In this document: in pieces, positions 1-8,524 of the stretch
Numbering within the stretch: the first letter of the stretch is position 1
Layout: the number at the start of each line of letters is the position of its first letter
Origin: Myxococcales bacterium
GTDB taxonomy: Bacteria > Myxococcota_A > Polyangia > Polyangiales > Ga0077539
Assembly (NCBI GenBank): GCA_013298625.1
Contig: JAAFIF010000029.1
Span: 1 to 64,000, forward strand
Direction: 5' to 3'
Length of the DNA stretch: 64,000 nucleotides
Made by a program: the position numbers and the translations under genes
Notes under the pieces: generated by a model
Told to the model about the DNA's origin: nothing
Seen by the model: only the letters and a program-made list of their open reading frames with translations
Databases searched by the model: none

Positions 1-40
1 GCTCTTCGCGACGGCCAAGAAACCGCTCACTTCAACAGCA

Positions 41-2026
41 ATGGGCAAGGCAGAAGTAGACCCCGTGGGACAGCCGAACCAACGCTGGAAGCGCGCGACG
101 ACGACCTGTGCGTTGTCGTTGCTGGCGCCGATCGTACTGTACGTTTCGATGTCGATCGACGGGGCGTGGCCAGTGATCTTTGTGGCGCTCGTCCCGTGGT
201 TGTTGCTCGTGATGACGACGCAGCGGATGGCGCCGATGATCGGGTATCTCGCGCTCTTTCCTGGGTTCTATGCGATGCATCGCGAGGTCGGCAACGTGTT
301 CGCAGCGTACCCCGCGCTGTGTTTGGTGCCGTTTGTTCCGGCGATCGTCGGTGGTGGATATGCCTTGCGCGTGCTGGCGAAGCGCACGGCGCTCCCGCTC
401 ACGCTCATGGTCGGTCTGCTGTGGTCTGCGGGCGAGCTGGTGCGAAACACGCAGATCGTTCCGGGGTGGCATCGGCTCGCGACGGCGATGCACGCTCAGC
501 TGTGGGCCCTGCAAGTGTGTGATCTCTTCGGAATGGCCGGCTTGTCCTTCGCCATCGCTTGCTCGAGCGGCGCTGTCGCGGCGTTGATCCTGCGCCGCTA
601 TTGGCCCGAGAGTCGCCCGCGTCACGCCTCCGCGCGCAGCGAGCTGCTCGCCGTGACGGCGGTTTGGATCGTCGTCGCGAGCTATGGCGCGTACCGCTTG
701 CACGAGGGCAAACGCACCATCATCCAGGGCCCAAGAGTGATGGTCGTGCAGAGCGATGACTTCAACGACAGAGAGGTTTTTCCCACGCAGTCATCGGGGA
801 TCCGCGGTCTGTTCGCGACCACTTCGAGCGCTCTGCGAAGCGCGTCTCCCAGCGAGCGGCCAGCGTTGATCGCGTGGCCTGAGTCCGTGCTCGACGGCAC
901 CATTTCACCGGAGTTCACCGAGGTCGCAGCGACCGACGCGATGGCGCAGCGGCTGCTCAGGTCCGAGGAGATCTCGCACGATTCTGCGGCAGATCGATCG
1001 CGCATCGCGCTGGCGCAAACGCAGGGTCGCGCGCAGCGACAGGCCGTCACGAGCATGGTGCGATCGTTCGGAGTTCCGTTGATCGTGGGAGGCGGCGCAT
1101 CGACGGTCCGCCGCGGGCAGTGGCAACGGATGAACTCCGCATTTTTGATCGAGCCTGGGCAGGTCGTCCCGACTGCGCGACACGACAAAATGACGCTGTT
1201 CTTCGGGTACGAATGGCTCCCTTGGAGCGAGTCATCCGTGGGGGCGCTGCGCTCGGCGCACCAATGGTTGCTCCGCGTTCACAACGCCCAACCCCAATGG
1301 CCACCGTGGATCGCCGCCGGAGACTCCCCCACGCTCTTCTCCATCGAGGGAGCGCGCTTCGCGGTCCCCATTTGCTTCGAGACCGAGTGGCCCGATTTCG
1401 CGTTCTACCCCTCGATCAGCGGAGAGAACAAACCGGACTTCTGGCTGCAAATCGCCAATGATTGGTGGGGCAACCACACCGATGACGTCCTGCGTTCGGT
1501 TCGGTTCAACATCTTTCGCGCGGTCGAGGCGCGCGTGACCGTCGCGCGCTCGGGCAACGGAGGATTCACGGGATTCGTCGCGCCCACGGGAGAGGTGTAC
1601 GGCGTCGTCGGGGGCCCGCGAATGGCGCAAATGCCCGGCGTCGGCCGCCCAGAGTTGCCATGGATCGCTCGGTACAAAGCGCTGAACGAAGAGCTGCAGC
1701 AGCGGCTTTCGACACAAGCGCAGCGAGCGAACAACACCGTCGCGATGCAACAGCAGATCGATTCGCTCAGCGAGCAGCTGCGCTCGCTTCGCCGGCAGAT
1801 TCGACAGCTGCTGCTCCGGTCGCGCACGAATGGGGCGAGCATCGAGCACGTTCGAATCGATCGAAGGCGGTCTCCGTACGCACGGATGAAGGGCGCATCG
1901 GACACTGTGCTGCAAGCGGGGTTTTGGTTGGCGCTCCTCGCGGCGTGGCGGCTCGAGCGACGTTCTCGGTCGAAGCCATCAGACTCGAAGGACTCACGAC
2001 AGGCAGACGACCGCCAAGGAGTGTGA
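41..2026 (+). CDS. lnt: Apolipoprotein N-acyltransferase-like protein (Lnt family)
   Basis: Membrane protein of 661 residues. The first 220 residues hold about six hydrophobic segments, followed by a carbon-nitrogen hydrolase domain. The three residues expected of the Lnt/nitrilase triad are visible: Glu281 in AWPES, Lys383 in ARHDKMTLFFGYEWLPWSE and Cys445 in VPICFETEW. The known family reaction is transfer of an acyl chain to the N-terminal cysteine of lipoproteins in the inner membrane. That fits a window full of lipoproteins. A Gln/Arg-rich coiled coil (about 560-600) and one more hydrophobic stretch (about 625-640) extend the C-terminus beyond the usual length of about 510. The frame stays open to the window edge and no good ribosome site precedes this ATG, so the true start may lie upstream. 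It could also be a divergent acyltransferase with another substrate. Confidence 0.8.
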   Translation: MGKAEVDPVGQPNQRWKRATTTCALSLLAPIVLYVSMSIDGAWPVIFVALVPWLLLVMTTQRMAPMIGYLALFPGFYAMHREVGNVFAAYPALCLVPFVPAIVGGGYALRVLAKRTALPLTLMVGLLWSAGELVRNTQIVPGWHRLATAMHAQLWALQVCDLFGMAGLSFAIACSSGAVAALILRRYWPESRPRHASARSELLAVTAVWIVVASYGAYRLHEGKRTIIQGPRVMVVQSDDFNDREVFPTQSSGIRGLFATTSSALRSASPSERPALIAWPESVLDGTISPEFTEVAATDAMAQRLLRSEEISHDSAADRSRIALAQTQGRAQRQAVTSMVRSFGVPLIVGGGASTVRRGQWQRMNSAFLIEPGQVVPTARHDKMTLFFGYEWLPWSESSVGALRSAHQWLLRVHNAQPQWPPWIAAGDSPTLFSIEGARFAVPICFETEWPDFAFYPSISGENKPDFWLQIANDWWGNHTDDVLRSVRFNIFRAVEARVTVARSGNGGFTGFVAPTGEVYGVVGGPRMAQMPGVGRPELPWIARYKALNEELQQRLSTQAQRANNTVAMQQQIDSLSEQLRSLRRQIRQLLLRSRTNGASIEHVRIDRRRSPYARMKGASDTVLQAGFWLALLAAWRLERRSRSKPSDSKDSRQADDRQGV

Positions 2027-2239
2027 TTGCAATCCTGCGGAGGTAGCGGCGAGCGAGACACGCGGCCGAGCCCGAGTCGCGCTGCAGCCTACCCACTTGG
2101 CACCTGACTCTCCCTTTCTGCTTCGGCGCGTCGATGGGATTCGAGCGCAGAATCGCAGGCGAAACGCGCGCCCGACGCTCCTCTGCGCGAGCCGCAATCA
2201 CTGGCTTCGCCGTGGACGCGTGCAGCGAAGGCAACTACC

Positions 2240-3169
2240 GTGAGAGTCATGCACCAACGGACGCGTTCACTGTTTTCGCGACACAAACACACGATGGTCG
2301 CAACGATTGGCTGTGCGCTCATGGTCGCTTCGAGTGGCTGCTCCAAAGCCAAGCCACCGACACCCTTCGGACCACGCGCCAACCGCACGCCCCTGGCACC
2401 CGTGACGAGCCCCTCACCGGCGGCGCGTGCGGTCGCCTTCGACGGTCTCGATCCGGTGTGGATCCAGCGCACGTGGATCGCGAACATGTACGACGGTAAG
2501 TTTTGCCTGGTGCGCAATCGCGTCGCGGGCGCCACGGGTCCGACGACGCTGGCCAATTCACGGCCGATGTACATTCGCTTGGGCAATCGCTCGGGCAGCC
2601 AGGGCCCCGACGCAGATCGCGACGGCGTCAGCGACGTCGCCGAACGCCGCGTGGGCACGGACCCCAACAACGCCGACACCGATGGCGACACGATCCCAGA
2701 TGGCTTCGAGTTCTTTGGCTCGGGCACCAATCCGCTGAGCGCCGACAGCAACGGCAACGGGACGCCAGACAACGTCGAGTTCAACCTGGACGACCCCAAC
2801 GAATACGCCGACAGCGACGGCGATCAGCTGCTCAACGGGCAAGAGCGCGCCTACACCAACAGCAACCCAGAGAGCATCAACTCGGACGGCGACATGGCGA
2901 GCGACGACACCGAATTCTTGCTCGGCACCAACATGATGATGGCCGACGCGGACAGCGACGGTGACGGCGAGCCGGACGCGTTCGAGAGCGCCAACGGGAC
3001 GGACCCCATGAACGCTGGCTCCGAGCTCACCGACAGCGATGGGGATGGGCTGCCCAACTTCTTGGATCCCGACGACCTCGAGACGGCCCGTGTGCTCCGC
3101 GATCGACCGAACGACGCTGTTCCCGCGGGTGGGGTCGAGGCCTTCGGCAACCCAGGCACCATGGGCTAG
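2240..3169 (+). CDS. Lipoprotein with thrombospondin type 3-like calcium-binding repeats
   Basis: A basic N-terminus, a hydrophobic stretch and the lipobox-like ASSGC mark a lipoprotein signal. From about residue 115 the protein is built of Asp-rich repeats such as DADRDGVSD, DTDGDTIPDGFE, DSDGDGEPDAFE and DSDGDGLPNFLDPDD. This is the DxDxDGxxD loop pattern of thrombospondin type 3 repeats, which bind calcium. The likely role is an extracellular or outer-membrane structural or adhesive protein stabilised by Ca2+; no catalytic motif is seen. The GTG start is preferred because AAGG lies 8 nt before it; an ATG three codons downstream is the alternative. Confidence 0.8.
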   Translation: MRVMHQRTRSLFSRHKHTMVATIGCALMVASSGCSKAKPPTPFGPRANRTPLAPVTSPSPAARAVAFDGLDPVWIQRTWIANMYDGKFCLVRNRVAGATGPTTLANSRPMYIRLGNRSGSQGPDADRDGVSDVAERRVGTDPNNADTDGDTIPDGFEFFGSGTNPLSADSNGNGTPDNVEFNLDDPNEYADSDGDQLLNGQERAYTNSNPESINSDGDMASDDTEFLLGTNMMMADADSDGDGEPDAFESANGTDPMNAGSELTDSDGDGLPNFLDPDDLETARVLRDRPNDAVPAGGVEAFGNPGTMG

Positions 3170-3302
3170 GGCGGGTGTGATGGCCGCACGGCAGAGGCGC
3201 GTGATGGCCATTGCTCGGCCCCGTGCTGTCGGTGCCTTCTCTGTCCTGTGGGTTGGTCGTGCCCACCGCGAGTCGCGCGCCGCTTCGAGGCATTGCTGAC
3301 CG

Positions 3303-3941
3303 ATGGCGATCGCACCCAGACTTGCCCGAATGGTTGCGAAGGCGCCCGTTGTCACTGCGCTCATCGTCGCCGCGCTGTGTGCGGCGTTTTGGCTCGATGA
3401 CAGCACCCGCGAGCGCACGGGAATCGGTCCCGACCCTCTGCCCGCGCGCTGGGTGTTCGATGGGATTCATCCCAGAGCAATCCAGTTTATCAGCTATGTG
3501 TTTATCCACGGCAATCGCTCGCATCTCGAGAGCAATTGCCTGGCGCTGCTCGTCGCGATGACGCTGTGCGAGTGGCGTCTCGGTCCAGCGCGGCTCGTCG
3601 CGTCCTTTGCGCTCAGCGCCGTCGCGACCGCCGCTGGCTTTCACCTCGTCGATTCACGGGATTTGTATGGAGCCTCGGGAGTCGCGGCGTCGATGGTCGT
3701 GATGGCGGCCGTTCTTTGGGTGACGCAACGAGAGGTCCGTTGGTGGTGGCGCGTCGCCCCGATGATGCTCGGCATCGGGTACTTCGGATACACTGAGATT
3801 TTGCCGGCGATCGAGGGACATCCCAACCGTGGTTGGCACGCACACGCGGCCGGCGCTGTCACGGGGCTGACGCTGGGAGCGCTCTTTGCTTTTCGGTTGG
3901 CGAAACGCATGGACGAAGAGGGCAAAGCAAAGGCTCCGTGA
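3303..3941 (+). CDS. Rhomboid-family intramembrane serine protease
   Basis: A 212-residue polytopic membrane protein with about six hydrophobic segments. It carries the rhomboid landmarks: the HGNRSHLESN segment (69-78, equivalent to the HxxxxHLxxN loop), the catalytic serine in YGASG (Ser125) and the catalytic histidine in HAHAAG (His181). Rhomboids cleave transmembrane segments of substrates within the membrane. The spacing Ser125-His181 and the small size match bacterial rhomboids. It stands alone between a lipoprotein gene and a gene-free stretch, so the substrate cannot be inferred. Confidence 0.85.
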   Translation: MAIAPRLARMVAKAPVVTALIVAALCAAFWLDDSTRERTGIGPDPLPARWVFDGIHPRAIQFISYVFIHGNRSHLESNCLALLVAMTLCEWRLGPARLVASFALSAVATAAGFHLVDSRDLYGASGVAASMVVMAAVLWVTQREVRWWWRVAPMMLGIGYFGYTEILPAIEGHPNRGWHAHAAGAVTGLTLGALFAFRLAKRMDEEGKAKAP

Positions 3942-4058
3942 GTCTTCGTCGTCCCGATCTCGACTCGGCGCTGGCGCCCTTCGCGCGTCGCGATGTCCCT
4001 CTTGTGAAAGAGCGCAGCGCTGACCGCGTCGACGATCGCGGCGATCGCCAGGGTTCGC

Positions 4059-4103
4059 GCGCTCGCGTCACCGGTATCCCGCGCGCGCGGCTGTTTCGAG
4101 CGC
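4059..4103. repeat. 45-bp direct repeat, copy 1
   Basis: Begins GCGCTCGCGTCACCGG and ends CTGTTTCGAGCGC. It is identical base for base to 4874-4918, where it forms the last codons and stop of the minus-strand gene at 4883-5383. Here no gene surrounds it. This suggests a partial duplication or the scar of a lost paralogue. Confidence 0.85.
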
Positions 4104-4280
4104 GGCGCACTGTTCGCGCTCGATCCGCACGATCTGCAATTACGCCCAGCGGGGTTCGAGAGGCGTTGAGCACTCCGACTCCTGGTGCGGCAGCGATTGC
4201 GCCGAGAGCCCGAGTGGCGCGGTGATGCCGAGAGGCGTCGCGGCGAACGCGCTCAGGTTCGACGCCGTTTGCCGGCCCCA

Positions 4281-4309
4281 TTCGTGAACTCTTGAACACC
4301 GGCCCCGTT
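4281..4309 (+). repeat. 29-bp dispersed element, copy A
   Basis: Reads TTCGTGAACTCTTGAACACC followed by GGCCCCG. It matches the consensus of copies B to E except for T-to-G in the GTCCCC part and one base in the centre. It lies about 47 bp before the ATG of the HAD-fold gene and points towards it, as the other copies do with their genes. Confidence 0.75.
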
Positions 4310-4354
4310 CGCCTGCGCCCGCTTGCCCGCGCGTGCTAGATCGCCCCGCACACG

Positions 4355-4831
4355 ATGCGCGTGGTGTTTCTCGATATCGACGGGGTGCTCAACAGCGATC
4401 GCTTCTTCGCCGAGCACCCGTGGCCCGACGGCGCGTCCTGGTGGAGCGCCGCCGCGATCGACCCCGCCGCGGTGCAGCGGGTCAACGCTCTCGTCGCGCA
4501 GACGGACGCCGTCGTGGTGCTCTCGTCCTCGTGGCGCAAGCGCGCTTCGCTCGACGAGCTCAACGAGCTGCTCGCGTCGCGGGGGCTCGCGCGGCCCGTC
4601 ATCGACGTGACCCAGAGCCTGTACCGCAGCGTCGACGGCGTACGGCTCACGCGGGGCGACGAGATTCTGGCGTGGCTCGCAGCCTGGTCGGGCCCGATGG
4701 TCGAGGCGTTCGTGGCGCTCGAAGACGAAGAGGCGCTGGGGGCTGTCGAACCGCGGTGCGTTCGAGTGGACTCCCTCATCGGGCTCACTGAGGGCGACGT
4801 CGAGCGCGCGTCGCGGATGCTGCTGGGATAG
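4355..4831 (+). CDS. HAD-fold protein of the Swiss Army Knife RNA-repair type
   Basis: A 158-residue protein with the HAD motif I LDIDGVLNS at its N-terminus, where the first Asp is the expected nucleophile. Motif II is VVLSSSWR, and VALEDEEAL near residue 125 supplies acidic residues of motif IV. The DGVLN and SSSWR pair is typical of the HAD domain found in Swiss Army Knife RNA repair proteins, where it acts as a phosphatase. Here the domain stands alone with no ligase partner nearby. The substrate is unknown: a 5' or 3' phosphate on nucleic acid or a small metabolite are both possible. A 29-bp dispersed element lies just upstream. Confidence 0.75.
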   Translation: MRVVFLDIDGVLNSDRFFAEHPWPDGASWWSAAAIDPAAVQRVNALVAQTDAVVVLSSSWRKRASLDELNELLASRGLARPVIDVTQSLYRSVDGVRLTRGDEILAWLAAWSGPMVEAFVALEDEEALGAVEPRCVRVDSLIGLTEGDVERASRMLLG

Positions 4832-4873
4832 CGCGAGTGGCCGCTGCCGTCGCGCGTCGGTCAGGACCCGAGT

Positions 4874-4918
4874 GCGCTCGCGTCACCGGTATCCCGCGCG
4901 CGCGGCTGTTTCGAGCGC
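4874..4918. repeat. 45-bp direct repeat, copy 2
   Basis: Exact copy of 4059-4103. In this copy the bases from 4883 encode the C-terminus ETAARAGYR and the stop codon of the minus-strand hypothetical gene, so this is probably the parent copy. Confidence 0.85.
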
Positions 4919-5383
4919 ATCGCACACCGCGCCGAGCGAGGCGAGCAGCGCGCGATCGTCGTCGACCGTGTGCACGTAGCGCGCGTGGCACACGAGCGCC
5001 CCGTCTCCCGTCAGCACGAGAAACCCGCTGTGGTCCGTGATCCACGTCTTTGCTGCGGCGAGCGGCGCGTCCTCTCCGTGCCCTGCGCAGCGCTCGAGCA
5101 GCCATTGCGTGCGGTCGTGCAGGCGCTCGTGGTCGTTGGCGAGGCTCGCGAAGGCGGCGGTGACGCTCGCGTCGACGCTCATCGACGCCGCGGTGTTGAT
5201 GCGGATTTCGTCGGTGTAGCGCCAGAGGGCGACCGCGCGTCGCGCGATGGTTCCTTCGAAGCGCTGCGGCGCGGCGGACTGGACGCTCAGCCCCAGCGCG
5301 CGCGCGTGCGCTGCAACGGGGCTCGCGTCGGGGGCCGAAGCGGGGGCCGAGAAGCGTGCGCGAAGCGTCGCGAGGATGCCCAT
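4883..5383 (-). CDS. Hypothetical protein, 166 residues
   Basis: No family recognised. It is a soluble, Ala-rich protein without a signal peptide or membrane segment. The middle (residues 35-130) has mixed alpha/beta character, including LWRYTDEIRINTAAS, TWITDHSGFLVLTGDGALVC and a helical HERLHDRTQWLLERC. The gene is convergent with the HAD gene (51 bp apart). Codon use looks native. The ATG start gives a compact frame, and the alternative frame on the same strand is only an Arg-rich shadow. Confidence 0.6.
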   Translation of the reverse strand: MGILATLRARFSAPASAPDASPVAAHARALGLSVQSAAPQRFEGTIARRAVALWRYTDEIRINTAASMSVDASVTAAFASLANDHERLHDRTQWLLERCAGHGEDAPLAAAKTWITDHSGFLVLTGDGALVCHARYVHTVDDDRALLASLGAVCDALETAARAGYR

Positions 5384-5576
5384 CGACGCCGAACTGTGCC
5401 CTGAATTCGCGCGCGATCAAGCAGGCGCTGCGCTGAGCGTGGACGGGTGCGCGAGGGCATAGGCGCCTTCGTCTCGGGGCGCGCCAGTCGTCGCGTTGGG
5501 GAGCGCTGCGAGGGTGCGAGACGAAATGGTGCTGTCCGTACGCAACCCGCGGCAGGGCCCACGGATAGCGCCGCGC

Positions 5577-7379
5577 ATGTCAACTCGTATTCGGTCAGGC
5601 GGGCCGAGGGCCTCGGCGCCGCCAGCAGACGACTCGGTCGCTACGCAGTCAACGACGCCTCGGCCGGTGGCGACAGAGCCGTCGGTGGTGCTCGATTCTT
5701 CTCCAGGCATTCCCGCGTACTTGCGGAGGGACGCCGCGGCGTCGACGGTCCCGCGGACGTGCGTCGAAGCGTCGAGCTTGTCAGAGGCTCAACTCGCGGC
5801 GGCCGTTCAAGCAGCGGACAGAGAAATCCGCGCGCTCGATGGGCCGCTGCTCGACGCCGTCGACCAGCAGCTACAAGCGCTGCAGCACGAGAATCGCGGT
5901 TGCTCTCGCGACGCTCAGCTCTCGCTCGCCCTTCCAAACGCTGGACGAACAACGGTCACGATGGCGTCGCTCGAGTCTCTCGCTCGCGCAGTTCGAGAGC
6001 AGCGCGGCTGGAACACCGTGCTCGACGCCATTCGATCCTCGACCCCAGCCCAGCTCTCGCAGCTCGCAGCCGCGCTGCAGCGCGCAGCGCAAGCGCGAAC
6101 CATGAGCGGCGCCTCCGTCGAGGTCGCGCTGCCTCCGTGCCGTCGACTCGTGCTCGCGCCGGACGACCTCGCGGTGATCAGCCGCGTGTGCGACGCCCAG
6201 GCGCGCCTGCAGCAGCGGCAGCACGAGCAGGGCGAAATCGAGGCGTCGAATGGGCGCGGAGAAGGTTGGCGCGCCGCCGTGAGCATGACGATGGTGCCGG
6301 GCACTGCGCTGGCCGTCGGCGAGTGCGTGGCGGGGCAAACGATCACAGGCAGGCCGATCTCTGGCGCGGAGTGCGCGTTGATGCTGTTGGGCGCCGCTGT
6401 CTCGTGGGCTGGCCCCGCGTACCAGTTCGCCTCGCGCGTGATGCGCACGGAGTCGCTGGCGCTCGCCGCGCTCAACGCCAACGTGCGGCTTCGAGACGTC
6501 GCGCGAGCGGCCACACGATTGAGCGACGCGGACCGCAGGGCGTTGCGAGAGATCTTCAACGCGATGCACAGCGGTCGCCCAGGCGAGCTCGTCGAGCTCA
6601 CCGCTCAGCAGGAGGCGACGGTCCGCGAGATTCTTCAGCGCGCTGGCCTCTCGGCGGACGGTCCGATGGGCGCGCTGCAAGCGGGCCGGCGCTATCGCCA
6701 GCTGCTCGCGGCGGAGAACCCTGGGCTTCTTCGCACGGAGTTTGGCGATCCTGTTGGCGCGGAGGTTCACGAGATGGGGTGGGTCGACCGCGCGCCGGAC
6801 AACGGTCGCGCGATGATGCCAGCGGGCAACGGCGAGACGCGCTCCAATGGAGTCATCGCGGTCTCTGTTCGAGGCACGTTCACCGATCGAATGAGGGCGC
6901 TCTTTCACGAGCGAGTGCACCGGCTGTTTATGGCCCGCGTCGAGGGATCGCCACGGCGACAAGACATTGTGAATTGGCTGAACACGAGGGTGGGGCAGAT
7001 GCGTTCGGGGACAGACGTGAGCGCGCAGATCGTGCGGTACATGCACGAGTCGCTCGCGGAGGCCGTCGCGCAGCTGCGAGTGGGCAACGCGAACTGGCTG
7101 CGGGATGCGCTTCGATTTCCTCTGGGCGAAGAGTACGAGATCGAGGTCCGCGCCATCGGATCATCGCTTCGGCGTGGGGTCGAGCGCGGCGCGATGGTGT
7201 TGGGCGTTGTCGCGATCGGCGGTGACAACGTTGAAATCAGCGTTCGCCCGCGCGACACAGAGATCGATGCGATGGGAACGCCGTATCGCTCCGAGCTGCA
7301 AGCGATCGCGCGCACCCGCGCGCAGGCGATCGAGGTCGATCGAATCGTGGACGAAAGAAACTCGAGGAGGAACCCGTGA
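5577..7379 (+). CDS. Putative secreted effector: pretoxin-like segment plus HExxH metallopeptidase-like domain
   Basis: About 600 residues from the chosen ATG; an ATG at 5526 would add 17. The first 60 residues are Ser/Ala/Pro/Thr-rich and look disordered. Residues 70-230 are helical. Residues about 239-277 read VPGTALAVGECVAGQTITGR then PISGAECALMLLGA. This resembles the hydrophobic Gly/Thr-rich pretoxin linker of polymorphic toxins (my recognition, not a database hit). The C-terminal part has FHERVHRLF with His444, Glu445 and His448, and MHESLAEAVAQ 43 residues later, giving the HExxH...E pattern of gluzincin zinc peptidases. There is no Sec signal. The stop overlaps the start of the next gene (ATGA). 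A secreted protease effector paired with an immunity protein is the favoured reading but is unproven. Confidence 0.6.
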   Translation: MSTRIRSGGPRASAPPADDSVATQSTTPRPVATEPSVVLDSSPGIPAYLRRDAAASTVPRTCVEASSLSEAQLAAAVQAADREIRALDGPLLDAVDQQLQALQHENRGCSRDAQLSLALPNAGRTTVTMASLESLARAVREQRGWNTVLDAIRSSTPAQLSQLAAALQRAAQARTMSGASVEVALPPCRRLVLAPDDLAVISRVCDAQARLQQRQHEQGEIEASNGRGEGWRAAVSMTMVPGTALAVGECVAGQTITGRPISGAECALMLLGAAVSWAGPAYQFASRVMRTESLALAALNANVRLRDVARAATRLSDADRRALREIFNAMHSGRPGELVELTAQQEATVREILQRAGLSADGPMGALQAGRRYRQLLAAENPGLLRTEFGDPVGAEVHEMGWVDRAPDNGRAMMPAGNGETRSNGVIAVSVRGTFTDRMRALFHERVHRLFMARVEGSPRRQDIVNWLNTRVGQMRSGTDVSAQIVRYMHESLAEAVAQLRVGNANWLRDALRFPLGEEYEIEVRAIGSSLRRGVERGAMVLGVVAIGGDNVEISVRPRDTEIDAMGTPYRSELQAIARTRAQAIEVDRIVDERNSRRNP

Positions 7380-7966
7380 ACCGCATTGCCCCCCTCACGC
7401 TCGAAGAGCGAAGGGCCCGACGAGTGCGAGAAGAGCCTCGTCTACGGCTGATTCAATCGCTGCCGGTCACGGTGGCGACCCCCATTCAACCGATCGAAGC
7501 CGCGGTCTGCTTGTACGATCTCGTCCGAGCGTACTGCGGCGGAGACGAGACCTACCGCTGGTATTGGGGCGGTATGGTATGGCGCCCCGGCTTTCTCGGC
7601 TGGCGACTGCTGCGGCGGCGCTGGGCGCGCGTTCGAATGTGGACCGGCTGGGGTTTGGGGCCGAGCCGCACGATCAACATCGATGCTCGATTCGACGCGC
7701 TCTCGGGGGCGCTCGTGAAGTTCGACTACCTCGACTCGGCGGAGGCTCGCTGGGCGAACGAGCACAAGATGTTCGGACCGCTCGACGATCGCGTTCGCGA
7801 GCGCGCGCCGTTTCGGTCCTCGGGCGTACCCGAGTGGCAATCTGCGTTGGAGTCCAAGTTGGATTCTGTGATGGATCCTTGGTACGAGCCGGACTGGAAC
7901 GAAGAGCGTCAGAAATTCATCGAGGCGATCGACCGCCAGGAGAAGGTCCGGCAGTCGTGGCGATAG
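7376..7966 (+). CDS. Hypothetical protein, possible immunity partner of the upstream metallopeptidase
   Basis: A 196-residue soluble protein with no recognised family. It is rich in Trp and Arg (WYWGGMVWRPGFLGWRLL), followed by an acidic and aromatic C-terminal half. It starts inside the stop codon of the effector-like gene (4-bp ATGA overlap), so the two are translated together. This genetic arrangement, a larger HExxH gene followed directly by a small single-domain gene, is what toxin-immunity pairs look like; the function is inferred only from that. A chaperone or adaptor for the upstream protein is the alternative. Confidence 0.55.
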   Translation: MNRIAPLTLEERRARRVREEPRLRLIQSLPVTVATPIQPIEAAVCLYDLVRAYCGGDETYRWYWGGMVWRPGFLGWRLLRRRWARVRMWTGWGLGPSRTINIDARFDALSGALVKFDYLDSAEARWANEHKMFGPLDDRVRERAPFRSSGVPEWQSALESKLDSVMDPWYEPDWNEERQKFIEAIDRQEKVRQSWR

Positions 7967-8524
7967 ACCACGACCGCGACGGGGGTCGTCGTGTTCGCGG
8001 TGCGCGGCAGTGGCTCGACTCGAGTCCTACGGTCGGTCCGACGGGTGCAACATCCTGTGCGCGGCCCCCACCCGCGCTTCCGCGCGCCCCGCCCCCGCAT
8101 AGCGAGGGCGGCGGCTCAGCATGCTGAAGCGCTTGGAAATGGACTGATAGAGTTGATCGTGAAGGCCCTTGCTCTGCAAGGGCGAAGCTTACGACTGCAC
8201 CGGCCGCTTCGACGAATCGAGCGCGCGGTCGTCGCTGCTGCCAGCTCGTCTGCTGCGGCGTTGCGAGCAGAGATCGTGTCCGATCGAACTGACCGAGATC
8301 GCTTGCAGAGCAAGCGCCTCTACGATCAGCTCTGTCAGTCTATTTCCAAGCGCTTCAGCATGCTGAGCCGCCGCCCTCGCTATGCGGGGGCGGGGCGCGC
8401 GGAAGCGCGGGTGGGGGCCGCGCACCGTTCGCTCGCTGCCCCGCACTCTTCGTTCACACCGCGCCGACGCTCGCCCCCCACGAGCGCTCGCTGCTGCGCT
8501 GCACGCCCGTGGCAGACTCACCGA
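7967..8524. other. Gene-free stretch dominated by a long inverted repeat
   Basis: About 560 bp between the cassette at 5.6-8.0 kb and the phosphatase gene. Most of it is the inverted repeat described separately (8057-8425). A short dyad ACGACC/GGTCGT at 7979-7998 directly follows the upstream stop codon and might help termination. No gene is supported: the two 65-residue open frames starting in each arm are mirror readings of the same repeat. Confidence 0.6.
8057..8425. repeat. Long inverted repeat, 124-bp arms around a 121-bp centre
   Basis: Left arm 8057-8180 and right arm 8302-8425 are reverse complements of equal length. They differ at only a handful of positions, all towards the inner ends. 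Each arm contains the palindromes CTCAGCATGCTGAG and CTTGCTCTGCAAG-like, and outer tracts of GCGCGGCCCCCACCCGCG type. The spacer 8181-8301 has no obvious gene. It could form a very long hairpin in RNA or a cruciform in DNA. Candidates are a non-autonomous mobile element, an invertible segment or a structured RNA; no transposase is near. Confidence 0.85.

Larger units (their letters stand above)
3942..4354. other. Gene-free stretch with two repeats
   Basis: About 410 bp without a convincing gene. It contains a 45-bp exact copy of the 3' end of the downstream minus-strand gene (4059-4103) and copy A of the 29-bp dispersed element (4281-4307 is its recognisable core). Short open frames here are Arg/Ala-rich out-of-phase readings. 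The stretch could be a decayed gene remnant plus the promoter region of the HAD gene at 4355. Confidence 0.6.

Noticed and set aside
8116-8366. Two 65-residue open frames in the 8.1-8.4 kb inverted repeat
   Set aside because: They are mirror readings of the same arms, one on each strand, both starting in the same repeat sequence; no independent coding signal.
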